64,000 bases of DNA from DATFCK01 sp045809745 (GCA_045809745.1 JBJMXE010000048.1:7032-71031); one strand, 5' to 3'; positions 24,172-32,904 are shown, numbered from the stretch's first letter. The notes: a model not told the origin generated them from the sequence alone. Program-made: numbers and translations.

Positions 24172-25530
24172 CTACTTCGTCGCTTCCTTATCGTAGGCGA
24201 CTTTGGCGCCATCCTTCAGCTTGCGGCTGATGGCGCTGTAACTACCCGCGATGACTTCGTCGCCGGGCTGGACGCCGCTTTTGATTTCCATGTAGGTGTC
24301 GTCGGCAAGGCCGGTAGTCACCTTCGCTAGCTGCGCTTTGCCGCCTTTTTTCAGGAACACGACTTTGGAGAGTTTCTCCCGCTCTTCCTTTTGAGCAGCT
24401 TTTTCCTGCCGTTCGTTAACCAGATCGGCGCTGTTGTCGCTCTTATCACGCATCGCCATCTTCTGCTTTTTCTTTTCGATTTCCTCCGGGCTGAGGTTGC
24501 TGTCGCCGGTCCGGATGGTGACCGCCTGCATCGGCACGGCAACGACATCTTTGACCATGTTAGTCTCAATGTCGGCCGTGCAACTCAGCGCCGGTTTCAA
24601 AGTTACATCGTGATCGTCGATCCGAATCTTTACTTCGAAGTTAGTGACTTCTTCCTGGGTACCGGTCCCGGTGGTTTTTCCGGTGTTGGCGATTTGATAG
24701 ACCGTGCCCCGGAATCGGCGATCGCCATACGCGTCGATTTTGATCTTGGCCTTGTCGCCCACCTTTACGTTCACCACATCGTTCTCGTTCACGTCGACGC
24801 GGGCCTCCATGTGGTTGAGATCGGCCACTCGCATGACTTCTGTGCCGGCGAATTGTCCGGTAGCAACGATGCGTTCGCCAAGTTTGCTGTTCAGAATCGT
24901 GATCGTACCATCGATCGGCGAGTAAACTGTCGTCTTGGAAAGCTGATCGCGAGCCTGGCTGGATGCCGCCTGCGCGCGTTCGATATCGTGTAACGAGCTT
25001 TCGTAGGTGTTCTTGGCTACGTCTCTGGCCGCCTCGGCGGCATTGAATTCCTGAGTCGAAATTGCCTTTTTGGCGAACATGTCCTCGGCTCTTTTGATGT
25101 CCTGCTCCGTCTTCAACATGGTCGCGCGCTGTTGGAGGTTCGTTGCCTTTGCCGCGCTTATCGCGGCTTCCTGCTGTTCGAGCAGCGCCTTATACGAGTC
25201 TGGTTTGATCCTAACGAGTAGATCTCCCTTTTTAACGGCCTTTCCATCGTCTACCGGCAGGTCAATGATTTCGCCGGCGACCTCGGGCGAAATTTTCACC
25301 TCAGTTTCGGGCTGGATTTTGCCGGTCGCAGAGACGGTTTGGACAATCGTGCGACGACTCGCTTTCTCAGTCGTAACCGGAATCGGCTTCTCCCGCTTTC
25401 CAAGAATCGTCGATACGATGATCCATAGGACGAGCAACGAGGCTCCGATGATGATATACCGCCGGGTGCGGGAGCGGCGTTTGCGAGGCGTTGGTGTAGT
25501 ACTAGCCGGTGAGGCTATGGCTTGATGCAT
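24172..25530 (-). CDS. MacA/HlyD-type periplasmic adaptor (efflux RND/ABC)
   Basis: A 452-residue membrane fusion protein, first gene of the efflux operon. One N-terminal anchor (about 26-44, YIIIGASLLVLWIIVSTIL) precedes the lipoyl half-motifs (SATGKIQPETEVKISPEVAG and TTVYSPIDGTITILN), separated by a coiled coil (about 105-190). Beta-barrel and membrane-proximal domains follow. An unusual highly charged insert (about 345-400, EEIEKKKQKMAMRDKSD, ERQEKAAQKEEREK) interrupts the membrane-proximal domain before VVFLKKGGKAQLAKV. No TolC-like outer-membrane gene lies in the window. Confidence 0.88.
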   Translation of the reverse strand: MHQAIASPASTTPTPRKRRSRTRRYIIIGASLLVLWIIVSTILGKREKPIPVTTEKASRRTIVQTVSATGKIQPETEVKISPEVAGEIIDLPVDDGKAVKKGDLLVRIKPDSYKALLEQQEAAISAAKATNLQQRATMLKTEQDIKRAEDMFAKKAISTQEFNAAEAARDVAKNTYESSLHDIERAQAASSQARDQLSKTTVYSPIDGTITILNSKLGERIVATGQFAGTEVMRVADLNHMEARVDVNENDVVNVKVGDKAKIKIDAYGDRRFRGTVYQIANTGKTTGTGTQEEVTNFEVKIRIDDHDVTLKPALSCTADIETNMVKDVVAVPMQAVTIRTGDSNLSPEEIEKKKQKMAMRDKSDNSADLVNERQEKAAQKEEREKLSKVVFLKKGGKAQLAKVTTGLADDTYMEIKSGVQPGDEVIAGSYSAISRKLKDGAKVAYDKEATK

Positions 25531-25605
25531 GGGGAGAAGGACTTACGTCTCGTTAAGGCGCAGACAAATAACGAGTATTTTAGACCGTTGCAAAGTAATT
25601 ACCGT

Positions 25606-26760
25606 TCAGCTGGACTTCATTAAGATGCGGCCCGGAGGTTCCGTGGATTCAGCGGAATTTGTTTGAGTAGATCGGGATAGCCTCTGAGCTCTGCGCTTAA
25701 TCTCGTCGGTCGCCCATTGGGCATGCTCGGCAATAAGCGGTTCCGGGTCCTTCGCGGCCAATTCAAGCGCCGGCAGGTCTCCGATTTCTCCGACGTTGCC
25801 GAGCGCCACACACACGTTCCGAAGAAACCCTCGTCGTTTGATTCGCTTGATCGGAGACTTGCGAAACATCTGGCGAAACTCCTCGTCGGTAAGCGACAGG
25901 TAATCGCGCAGTGGCACGTTGACCGTGCTCGATTGCGCCTGAAATGCCGATTCACGGGATGCTTCCGCAAACCGATTCCACGGACACGCGTCGAGGCAAT
26001 CGTCACAGCCGAAAATCCGGTCGCCGATCAGCGGCCGCAGGTCTGTCGGGATGCTGGTTTTGTGTTCGATCGTTAGGTAGGAGATGCATTTGCGGGCGTC
26101 AACATGATGCGGCTTGGTGATGGCGCCCGTCGGACAGGCAGTGATGCAGCGGGTGCAGGTTCCACAGCGTTCCCGCGCGGGGGCATCGGCGGGCAGTTCC
26201 AGTGTAGTAAGGATCTCCGCCAGGAAAAACCATGTGCCCAAATCGGTGTTGATGAGCATGCTGCTCTTGCCTTGCCATCCAACTCCTGCTGAGGCGGCGT
26301 GATCTCTTTCTAAAACGGGTCCCGTGTCGACATAACATTTCTGAGTGCCGCCGCATTCGCGCAAGAAGCCGTCGATCGACTCGAGTTTCGGGGCAATGAC
26401 ATCATGATAATCATCGCCCCATGCATAACGAGCGATGCGCCCTTTTGCCGCGCCGTCTGGTCGGCTGTCGTGCGCTCCCTGCCAATAATTCATCGCCAGG
26501 ATGATGAGTGACCTCGCGCCCGGTAGGACCTGCTGAGGATCGCACCTCTTCTCCTCACCACGTTCCATGTAATGCATCTCGCCGGCTTCGCCCGCGGCGA
26601 GCCATTCCCGGAATTCGCCGGCGTGAGCCGGCGCTGCACAGGAGCCGATACGGCACAGGTTGAATCCAAGCTCGCGACTCAGCTCCTGAACGCGCGTTTT
26701 TACGAAGTCGTTAGAATCGGTCGGCGTCACGGTCGAAGTTGTAACATCGGAGAGAATCAT
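25606..26760 (-). CDS. queG: epoxyqueuosine reductase
   Basis: A 384-residue enzyme for the last step of queuosine tRNA modification, reducing epoxyqueuosine with a cobalamin and two [4Fe-4S] clusters. The cluster motifs are CGTCTRCITACPTGAI and CDDCLDACPWNRFA. The N-terminal DUF1730 part (GFNLCRIGSCAAPAHAGEFR, MHYMERGEEKRCDP, ILAMNYW) and the conserved catalytic-loop aspartate near CYVDTGPVLERDHA are present. A HEAT-like tail follows. Its start overlaps the aroK stop by 4 bp, so the two are translationally coupled. Confidence 0.93.
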   Translation of the reverse strand: MILSDVTTSTVTPTDSNDFVKTRVQELSRELGFNLCRIGSCAAPAHAGEFREWLAAGEAGEMHYMERGEEKRCDPQQVLPGARSLIILAMNYWQGAHDSRPDGAAKGRIARYAWGDDYHDVIAPKLESIDGFLRECGGTQKCYVDTGPVLERDHAASAGVGWQGKSSMLINTDLGTWFFLAEILTTLELPADAPARERCGTCTRCITACPTGAITKPHHVDARKCISYLTIEHKTSIPTDLRPLIGDRIFGCDDCLDACPWNRFAEASRESAFQAQSSTVNVPLRDYLSLTDEEFRQMFRKSPIKRIKRRGFLRNVCVALGNVGEIGDLPALELAAKDPEPLIAEHAQWATDEIKRRAQRLSRSTQTNSAESTEPPGRILMKSS

Positions 26761-27290
26761 ACCTGACCTGCCGTCCGCGCTTCGACCTCATCCAGAATTA
26801 ATTCGCCGACTTGCTCGTGGGGCAGATTTGTTGTGTCTATTCGGATATCGGAAGCAGCTTCATACAGCGGCGCCCGTTCCGCTGCTATTTTCGAAAGCGT
26901 AGCGCGCGGATTGTCGGTCTTCAGAAGCGGCCGGTTGCCTCGTCGCGTCGCCCTCTCGAATAAGGTGCCGGTGTCGGCATCCAGCCAGACGACGGTGCCT
27001 AACCGCTTCAGATGTTGAATATTCGGCCGACGCAGCACGATTCCTCCGCCGGTTACGATAATCGCAGGCTGTGGCGGAGAAACTCCGGCCAGAATCTCGG
27101 TCTCGGCCGAGCGGAACTGTTCTTCCCCGATTTCCGTGAAGATCTCGGGGATGGATTTCCCGAACCAGGCGGAAATCAATTCGTCGGTGTCGAATCGTTG
27201 CAAACCGGTTCGCCGCTCCAGATAACGGCCGACCGACGATTTTCCGGCTCCCATCATGCCGATTAGGACGATTGAGCGCGGAGACTTCAC
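26757..27290 (-). CDS. aroK: shikimate kinase
   Basis: A 177-residue kinase that phosphorylates shikimate in aromatic amino acid synthesis. P-loop GMMGAGKSSVGRYL, the shikimate-binding FDTDELI (family D-x-D) and RSAETEIL, the glycine triad VVTGGGIVLRR and the LID arginine in RPLLKTDNPRATL are all visible. The start is GTG at 27290. The stop overlaps the queG start by 4 bp. No other aro gene is in the window. Confidence 0.93.
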   Translation of the reverse strand: MKSPRSIVLIGMMGAGKSSVGRYLERRTGLQRFDTDELISAWFGKSIPEIFTEIGEEQFRSAETEILAGVSPPQPAIIVTGGGIVLRRPNIQHLKRLGTVVWLDADTGTLFERATRRGNRPLLKTDNPRATLSKIAAERAPLYEAASDIRIDTTNLPHEQVGELILDEVEARTAGQV

Positions 27291-27379
27291 AGGAAACTAT
27301 GGCGCAAAGGTCGGGATTGAAAAGGGAGCAGGAATGCGCGGCGGACTAGCGCAGCCGCGGTTTCGCCCTACAATCCGGC

Positions 27380-27874
27380 ATGGCTGAAACACCTTCTTTA
27401 GTCGCTGTTATCATGGGGAGCACTTCCGATTGGGAGGTCATGTCCGGGTGCGTGAAAACACTCGATGACCTTGAAATTCCGAACGAGGCACACGTGCTGT
27501 CGGCTCATCGGACACCGGATGCGACGGCCGATTACGCGAGAAAAGCGGCAGAGCGCGGCATCAAAGTAATGATCGCAGCCGCTGGCGGGGCTGCTCACCT
27601 GGCCGGAGTCATTGCGGCATATACCTGGCTTCCGGTTCTCGGCGTGCCGATGCAGTCGCAGTCGTTGCACGGACTGGATTCCTTACTTTCGATGGCCCAG
27701 ATGCCGGGTGGAATTCCAGTTGGAACGCTGGCGATTGGGAGTGCGGGCGCAAAGAATGCCGCGTTGCTGGCGGCGAGTATCGTGGCCCTGTCGGATGACA
27801 AGATCCGTCAGAACCTGCAGAAGTTCCGGCAAAAGCAGACCGAAACCGTGCTGTCGGCGAAGCTGCCGCGGTGA
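27380..27874 (+). CDS. purE: N5-carboxyaminoimidazole ribonucleotide mutase
   Basis: A 164-residue class I PurE that rearranges N5-CAIR to CAIR in purine synthesis. Motifs: VIMGSTSDWEVMSGC, the catalytic-histidine stretch VLSAHRTPDATADYA, AAAGGAAHLAGVIAA and GVPMQSQSLHGLDSLLS followed by QMPGGIPVGTLAIG. Length is standard. No purK is adjacent. Its last codons overlap the tsaC start by 4 bp (GTGA). Confidence 0.96.
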   Translation: MAETPSLVAVIMGSTSDWEVMSGCVKTLDDLEIPNEAHVLSAHRTPDATADYARKAAERGIKVMIAAAGGAAHLAGVIAAYTWLPVLGVPMQSQSLHGLDSLLSMAQMPGGIPVGTLAIGSAGAKNAALLAASIVALSDDKIRQNLQKFRQKQTETVLSAKLPR

Positions 27875-28902
27875 AGACTGAGCAGTTACAGGGGGCCGAG
27901 GGGGTCCATCGTGCGGTAGCTTTGCTGGGTGAAGGCAAAGTAGTCTCGCTTCCGACGGAGACCGTTTACGGTCTGGCCGCCGATGCGTTGCGGCCGGAAG
28001 CGGTAGTTAAGATCTTTGAAGCGAAGGATCGACCGCGGTTTGATCCACTCATCATTCATTTGCCGGATCAAACTTGGCTGGAGCGACTTGCTCATGTTTC
28101 TACGGAAAATAAAGAAATCCTGGAGGAGCTTATCCGTCGGTTCTGGCCCGGTCCGCTGACAATCATCCTGCCGAAACTAGATGTCGTTCCGGGAATTGTG
28201 ACTGCCGGGCTCGACACGGTGGCGCTCCGATTAAGCGCTCATCCTGTTTTCGGTGAAATCATTCGCAACTTCGGCAAACCTTTGGCCGCACCAAGCGCCA
28301 ACCGCTTCGGCCGGGTCAGTCCCACTACTCCCGGACATGTGATGGCTGAGCTCGGTGGCCGGATTCCGCTGGTGGTAGACGGCGGACCCACCAGTCACGG
28401 AATTGAGTCGACCATTGTCGCTATTCGTAATGGTGCACCCGAAATCTTACGCCCAGGTCCCATCACCGCGGACCAACTAGGTGGCATCGGCGGCCCGCCG
28501 ATGTCCCATCGGCCAGCGGCCGATGCCACGACACCCCAGATACGAGCACCGGGTCAGTTGCCATCGCACTACGCACCGACCACGCCTTTTCGGATTGTGG
28601 GAAACATCAATTCATTTTGGGCTGCAGCTAACGAGCGCATCGGAACGTTAACTTGGACGGCGATGAAAAACCCGGCAAGATTCGCGGCGACGCGTCAGCT
28701 TAGCGCAAAGCAGGACCTGCGAGAGGCGGCTGCCAACCTGTTTCGCTATCTGCGCGAGCTGGATGACTCCAATCTTGATCTAATCGTTGCCGAGCTGGTG
28801 CCGGAACACGGTCTCGGCGCTGCAATCAACGATCGGCTAAGAAAAGCCGAAGGACGCGGCCGGGTAGTCGCCACCAACCAGGCTGAGGAGAATCGCCCCT
28901 AG
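27871..28902 (+). CDS. tsaC: L-threonylcarbamoyladenylate synthase (Sua5/YrdC/YwlC family)
   Basis: A 343-residue Sua5-type enzyme making threonylcarbamoyl-AMP for the tRNA t6A modification. The YrdC domain (about 10-200) has GKVVSLPTETVYGLAADAL, the KxR motif as KDRPRFDPLI, FWPGPLTIIL and PLAAPSANRFGRVSPT. The C-terminal Sua5 domain (about 225-335) begins APGQLPSHYAPTTPF. Between them, residues 204-220 (GIGGPPMSHRPAADATT) are encoded by a family-E palindromic repeat. GTG start inside the purE end. The stop TAG shares a CTAG with the convergent pyrG stop. Confidence 0.92.
   Translation: MKTEQLQGAEGVHRAVALLGEGKVVSLPTETVYGLAADALRPEAVVKIFEAKDRPRFDPLIIHLPDQTWLERLAHVSTENKEILEELIRRFWPGPLTIILPKLDVVPGIVTAGLDTVALRLSAHPVFGEIIRNFGKPLAAPSANRFGRVSPTTPGHVMAELGGRIPLVVDGGPTSHGIESTIVAIRNGAPEILRPGPITADQLGGIGGPPMSHRPAADATTPQIRAPGQLPSHYAPTTPFRIVGNINSFWAAANERIGTLTWTAMKNPARFAATRQLSAKQDLREAAANLFRYLRELDDSNLDLIVAELVPEHGLGAAINDRLRKAEGRGRVVATNQAEENRP
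28481..28529. repeat. family-E bipartite palindrome inside tsaC
   Basis: GTGGCATCGGCGGCCCGCCG (start 28481) and ATCGGCCAGCGGCCGATGCC (near the end) form two tandem palindromes. The copy is 49 bp, the same length as the copy in kdsB, and is read in frame through the interdomain linker of TsaC. Confidence 0.85.
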
Positions 28903-30521
28903 TTGTTCGTGACGCCGCCGTTCGTCTGCTGCTTGGCCAGCGCGGCTTCCACAAACCCGCGGAAAAGCGGATGCGGTTTGGTCGGTTTGCTCTGGAATTC
29001 CGGATGATACTGACAAGCGACGAAATAAGGATGGTCGCGCACCTCGATGAGCTCAGCCAACGCGCCATCGGGTGACGTACCCGAGATGGTGAAACCTTTT
29101 TCGCCCATTTTTTCGCGGTATTTCATATTGAACTCGTAGCGATGGCGATGGCGTTCCAGGACTTCGTCCTGACCGTAAACTTTTTCCGCCAGCGTTCCCT
29201 TGGCAATCTTTGTCGGCCAGGTGCCTAACCGCATGCTGGCACCCATATTCTTAATGCCGCGCTGTTCTTCCAACAGGGAGATGACCGGTTCCTGGGCCTG
29301 CTTATCGAACTCTGTGCTGTTGGCGTTTTCCATTCCGCAGACATTGCGGGCGAACTCGATGGTCGCTACCTGCATTCCCAGGCATAAGCCGAGATACGGC
29401 ACTTTATGCTCGCGCGCATAACGAGCGGCCCGGATTTTTCCTTCGACTCCGCGCTCACCAAATCCACCGGGAATGAGCACACCGGAGACCCCTTCCAGTT
29501 TACCGTCGACGCCGCCCTCCAAGGTTTCAGCGTCGATCAGCTTCAACTGAATCCCGCAATCCTGGCTGGCCGCGGCATGGGTTAACGATTCGTAAATACT
29601 TTTATAGGCGTCCTGAAGATCGATGTACTTACCCACGACCGCGATAGTGACGTGTTTCTTCGGGCTGATCACCCGGTCGACGAACTTGCGCCAGTTCGTC
29701 AGGTCGGGTTCGGGAGTGTTGAGCGACCAAAGATCGCACACCAGCTTGTCCAGGCCTTCGGCGTGAAGCATCAGCGGCATCTCGTAAATGGAATGCTCCA
29801 CATCGCGAGCTTCGATGACTGCCTTTTGAGAAACGCTGCAGAACATCGATAGCTTCTGCCGCACATCGGCTTCGAGTGGCTTTTCCGATCGGCAAATCAG
29901 CACCTGCGGCTGGAGACCGATCTCCCGCAATTTGGCGACACTTTGCTGAGTCGGCTTCGTCTTCAATTCGCCCGCCGCCTTGATATAAGGCACCAGGGTC
30001 ACGTGCATGTTCACGACGTCTTGCGGACCGACCTCGAGAATGAATTGGCGGATTGCTTCCAGGAATGGCAACCCTTCAATATCGCCGGTGGTCCCGCCAA
30101 TCTCGGTAATCACCACGTCGTATTTGCTCTCATCGGACAGCTCACGTATCCGATCCTTGATCACATCGGTGACATGCGGAATCACCTGAACCGTTTTGCC
30201 CAGATAATCACCGCGACGCTCCTTTAAGATGACGCTCTCATACACCTGGCCGCTGGTGAGATTGTTGTTTCGGGAGAGGACACAATTCGTAAACCGCTCG
30301 TAGTGACCGAGGTCGAGATCGGTTTCAGCACCATCATTCAGGACGTAGACCTCGCCGTGCTGGAACGGGTTCATCGTTCCCGGATCCACATTCAGATACG
30401 GATCGAATTTTTGAAACACGACACGAAGGCCGCGCAGCTCAAGCAAAGTCCCAAGTGAAGCCGCAGCCAGGCCTTTCCCTAACGAACTGACAACGCCGCC
30501 GGTAATGAAAATGTATTTCAT
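28899..30521 (-). CDS. pyrG: CTP synthase
   Basis: A 540-residue enzyme aminating UTP to CTP with glutamine. Start at 30521 gives MKYIFITGGVVSSLGKGLAA, the invariant family beginning; the frame is open 62 codons further into kdsB but that is not coding for this protein. The amidotransferase domain has GVSGVLIPGGFGERG, the catalytic cysteine in YLGLCLGMQVA and the His/Glu pair in CQYHPEFQSKPT. Its start overlaps the kdsB stop by 4 bp. CTP is needed to activate Kdo (CMP-Kdo, made by KdsB), so the pairing makes metabolic sense. Confidence 0.97.
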   Translation of the reverse strand: MKYIFITGGVVSSLGKGLAAASLGTLLELRGLRVVFQKFDPYLNVDPGTMNPFQHGEVYVLNDGAETDLDLGHYERFTNCVLSRNNNLTSGQVYESVILKERRGDYLGKTVQVIPHVTDVIKDRIRELSDESKYDVVITEIGGTTGDIEGLPFLEAIRQFILEVGPQDVVNMHVTLVPYIKAAGELKTKPTQQSVAKLREIGLQPQVLICRSEKPLEADVRQKLSMFCSVSQKAVIEARDVEHSIYEMPLMLHAEGLDKLVCDLWSLNTPEPDLTNWRKFVDRVISPKKHVTIAVVGKYIDLQDAYKSIYESLTHAAASQDCGIQLKLIDAETLEGGVDGKLEGVSGVLIPGGFGERGVEGKIRAARYAREHKVPYLGLCLGMQVATIEFARNVCGMENANSTEFDKQAQEPVISLLEEQRGIKNMGASMRLGTWPTKIAKGTLAEKVYGQDEVLERHRHRYEFNMKYREKMGEKGFTISGTSPDGALAELIEVRDHPYFVACQYHPEFQSKPTKPHPLFRGFVEAALAKQQTNGGVTNN

Positions 30522-31306
30522 CGGCGCCTCCGGTTCCGCTTCGCTGGTTGGCGACGCGGGAGCATTCGCTCGAGATTTTTTGCGTCCTGCAGCGTGTCTA
30601 CGCCGGGTGATCCGTGGTTCGTGACGAGCACATGAACAGTTACACCATTTTCTAACGCGCGCAATTGCTCGAGCGACTCTGCGCGTTCCAGCGGAGTGCA
30701 ATTCCACCGCACAAATCGCAGCAGCAGATCGCGGCGAAAGCCATAGATGCCCTGATGACGAAGCATTAGTGGCATCGGCCGCTGGCCGATGCCCCTTTGG
30801 CTGGCAGCCGATGCCACGTAGGGAATCGGGGCCCGTGAGAAATAGAGCGCGCGGCCATTCCGATCGAGCACCACCTTCACCTGGTGCGGCGATGCCGAGT
30901 CCGCGGCGTCACTAAATGGATGCGCCGCCGTCACCAGCTCAATACCGGGATCTGATTGCAACTTCATGACCAGACGATCGATCAAACGCGGTTCAATCAG
31001 CGGTTCATCACCTTGAATGTTAATTACGAACTGAAACTGTTTTGCCTTTGCGGCGACCTCAGCCGCCCGATCAGTCCCACTCTGATGAGTCGCAGAGGTC
31101 AGGGCGATTTCCGCGCCCCAACCGAAAGCGGCCTCGGCTATTCGCATGTCGTCCGTCGCGATGATTACCGACTCGAGCCTGCGGGCCCGGAGACATCGCT
31201 CCCAGACGTGCCGCAGCAGCGGTTTTCCGGCGATCAGATGCAACGGCTTACCGGGAAATCGAGTTGAAGCAAAACGGGCGGGGATAATGCCAAGCGCTTT
31301 GCTCAT
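30518..31306 (-). CDS. kdsB: 3-deoxy-manno-octulosonate cytidylyltransferase (CMP-Kdo synthetase)
   Basis: A 262-residue enzyme that makes CMP-Kdo for LPS inner-core assembly. Motifs: IIPARFASTRFPGKPL, HVWERCLRARRLESVIIATD, TSATHQSGTDRAAEVA, FVINIQGDEPLIEP, ALYFSRAPIPYV and HQGIYGFRRDLLLRFV. Residues 164-180, just after the SRAPIPY strand, are encoded by a family-E palindrome and replace the short loop normally found there. It overlaps gmhB upstream and pyrG downstream by 4 bp each, so the three are translationally coupled. Confidence 0.94.
   Translation of the reverse strand: MSKALGIIPARFASTRFPGKPLHLIAGKPLLRHVWERCLRARRLESVIIATDDMRIAEAAFGWGAEIALTSATHQSGTDRAAEVAAKAKQFQFVINIQGDEPLIEPRLIDRLVMKLQSDPGIELVTAAHPFSDAADSASPHQVKVVLDRNGRALYFSRAPIPYVASAASQRGIGQRPMPLMLRHQGIYGFRRDLLLRFVRWNCTPLERAESLEQLRALENGVTVHVLVTNHGSPGVDTLQDAKNLERMLPRRQPAKRNRRRR
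30769..30817. repeat. family-E bipartite palindrome inside kdsB
   Basis: GTGGCATCGGCCGCTGGCCG (start 30769) and GGCTGGCAGCCGATGCCAC (end 30817) form the two tandem palindromes. At 49 bp it is the same length as the tsaC copy and is read in frame. Confidence 0.85.
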
Positions 31307-31869
31307 TTGTTGGGTAGGGGAATCAGGTCCGCGAGCTCCTGCAAGTTGTTCGCCACGAAATCGGCAATCGCGGCCGGAGTTTGTTTTCCGTAACCGGTCC
31401 GGATCAGGATCGTTTTCACACCGGCGTTACGTCCGCACTCGATGTCGGTTTTTTTGTCACCGACAAAGAACGAGTGGCGCAGATCGAGCTGCAAGTCCCG
31501 CGCTGCCCTAACCACAAGATCCGGCGCAGGCTTCCGGCATTTGCAGTTCTCGTTCGGCGAGTGTGGGCAGTGGTAGGTCGCATCGATGACGTCAATCCCA
31601 ATCTGTCGGTTAAACTCTCGCTCCACCATCCGATACTGGTGTTCGTCAAAATAGCCGCGACCGATCCCGCTCTGATTCGTGATCACCACCAGTTTGTAGC
31701 CGCGCATCTTGAGCCGGCGCAGTGCTTCGGTCGCACCGGCAAAGACATGGACGTCTTTAGGACTGCCGCAGTAATCGACATCGTGCATCAGCGTGCCATC
31801 TCGATCGAGGAATACCGCCGGGCTCTTTGGGCCAGGAGGTGTTGTCATCTGCCGCGGAGATGAACTCAC
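31303..31869 (-). CDS. gmhB: D-glycero-beta-D-manno-heptose 1,7-bisphosphate 7-phosphatase
   Basis: A 188-residue HAD-family phosphatase of ADP-heptose synthesis. HAD motif I is FLDRDGTLMHDVDY, motif II VVITNQSGIGRG, the zinc loop is YHCPHSPNENCKCRKP (GmhB-type C/H ligands) and motif IV is FFVGDKKTDIECG. The frame starts at GTG 31869; an in-frame ATG at 31848 (MTTPPGPKSP) is an equally good start. It overlaps kdsB by 4 bp and lies 30 bp behind the heptose kinase gene. Confidence 0.92.
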   Translation of the reverse strand: MSSSPRQMTTPPGPKSPAVFLDRDGTLMHDVDYCGSPKDVHVFAGATEALRRLKMRGYKLVVITNQSGIGRGYFDEHQYRMVEREFNRQIGIDVIDATYHCPHSPNENCKCRKPAPDLVVRAARDLQLDLRHSFFVGDKKTDIECGRNAGVKTILIRTGYGKQTPAAIADFVANNLQELADLIPLPNK

Positions 31870-31899
31870 CGTTAGTTAGGCGGAGATCGCCGCTCGGCG

Positions 31900-32904
31900 T
31901 CAGCTCTCATTTCGAAAACTGGCTATCAGCTCGCCGCGATTGACCGTAGCGGTGCCTAACTTGGCTACGACGACCGCGCTGCCGTGATTCGCGATATCGG
32001 CGGCTTCGAGCGCAGTCGCTCCCGCACAAAGGGCGAGGGTGAACAACGCGATCGCGGTGTCGCCGGCGCCCGACACGTCAAAGACCTGGCGGGCTTTTGT
32101 CGGAATGTGATGTGGTTCTTTGCCGGACTCGAACAACATCATGCCTTGCTCACCGAGCGTTATCAGAACGTATTGCGCGTTCCACTTTTGGATCACAGCG
32201 TCACCGGCTCGACGCAGATTCACATCGGTGGTCGGCGAATCGTCCCAATCGGTGACAGTCATTCCTGCGGCGATGAACGCTTCCGACCGGTTAGGCTTGA
32301 TCACCGTCATGCCGGACCAGTCGATCGGATTCCGCGGATTCGGATCAGCGGAGACGATCTTGCCGGCAGCCTTGGCGTCCCGAGCGATTTGGGCAACCAG
32401 CGCAGCGCTGAGGAATCCTTTCCCGTAATCCTCAAAAATCACCGCATCGATTGCCGGCAGCTTTTTCCGAACAGCTTCGGCCGCTCGCTTTACGTCGGCT
32501 GAACCTAACGCCGAAATTGTTTCGCGGTCCACCCGCACCACCTGCTGCTGGCGGGCGATGATCCGGGTCTTTACGATCGTGCTGAAATCAGGGGACGCAA
32601 CAGGGTTCAGCAGCTCGATGTTCTGTCCCGCCAGAAGGTCGTGCAGGCGTCGACCGCTTGCATCCTGACCAACTGCACCCATGACGGAGACGGATTCCGT
32701 GAATTCGCGAAGATTTCGCGCGACGTTTGCGGCGCCGCCCGGGTAAAAGGATTCGCCGGTAACCTCGACCACGGGCACAGGTGCCTCCGGCGAGATCCGG
32801 CCAACCTTGCCCCAGACAAATTCGTCCAGCATCAAATCGCCGATCACCAGAAGGCGGCGGTCATGGGCCGCATCGAGGATCTCCTCCAGCCGTTGGGGTG
32901 TCAT
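31900..32904 (-). CDS. rfaE1: D-glycero-beta-D-manno-heptose-7-phosphate kinase (RfaE1-type)
   Basis: A 334-residue PfkB-family sugar kinase, the N-terminal half of what is HldE in enterobacteria; the cytidylyl/adenylyltransferase domain is absent. Motifs: LLVIGDLMLDEFVWGKVGRI, SFYPGGAANVARNLRE, IKPNRSEAFIAAG and the anion hole/catalytic VSGAGDTAIALFTLA. ATG 32904 was chosen over 32922 because AGGGG lies at good distance before it. It heads an operon rfaE1-gmhB-kdsB-pyrG that supplies activated heptose and Kdo. The RfaE2 (HldC) gene is not in the window. Confidence 0.9.
   Translation of the reverse strand: MTPQRLEEILDAAHDRRLLVIGDLMLDEFVWGKVGRISPEAPVPVVEVTGESFYPGGAANVARNLREFTESVSVMGAVGQDASGRRLHDLLAGQNIELLNPVASPDFSTIVKTRIIARQQQVVRVDRETISALGSADVKRAAEAVRKKLPAIDAVIFEDYGKGFLSAALVAQIARDAKAAGKIVSADPNPRNPIDWSGMTVIKPNRSEAFIAAGMTVTDWDDSPTTDVNLRRAGDAVIQKWNAQYVLITLGEQGMMLFESGKEPHHIPTKARQVFDVSGAGDTAIALFTLALCAGATALEAADIANHGSAVVVAKLGTATVNRGELIASFRNES

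Noticed and set aside
28899..30707. PyrG with a 62-residue N-terminal extension
   Set aside because: The extension lies in the kdsB coding region on another frame, and CTP synthases begin with the MKYIFITGGV-type sequence, which is found at 30521.
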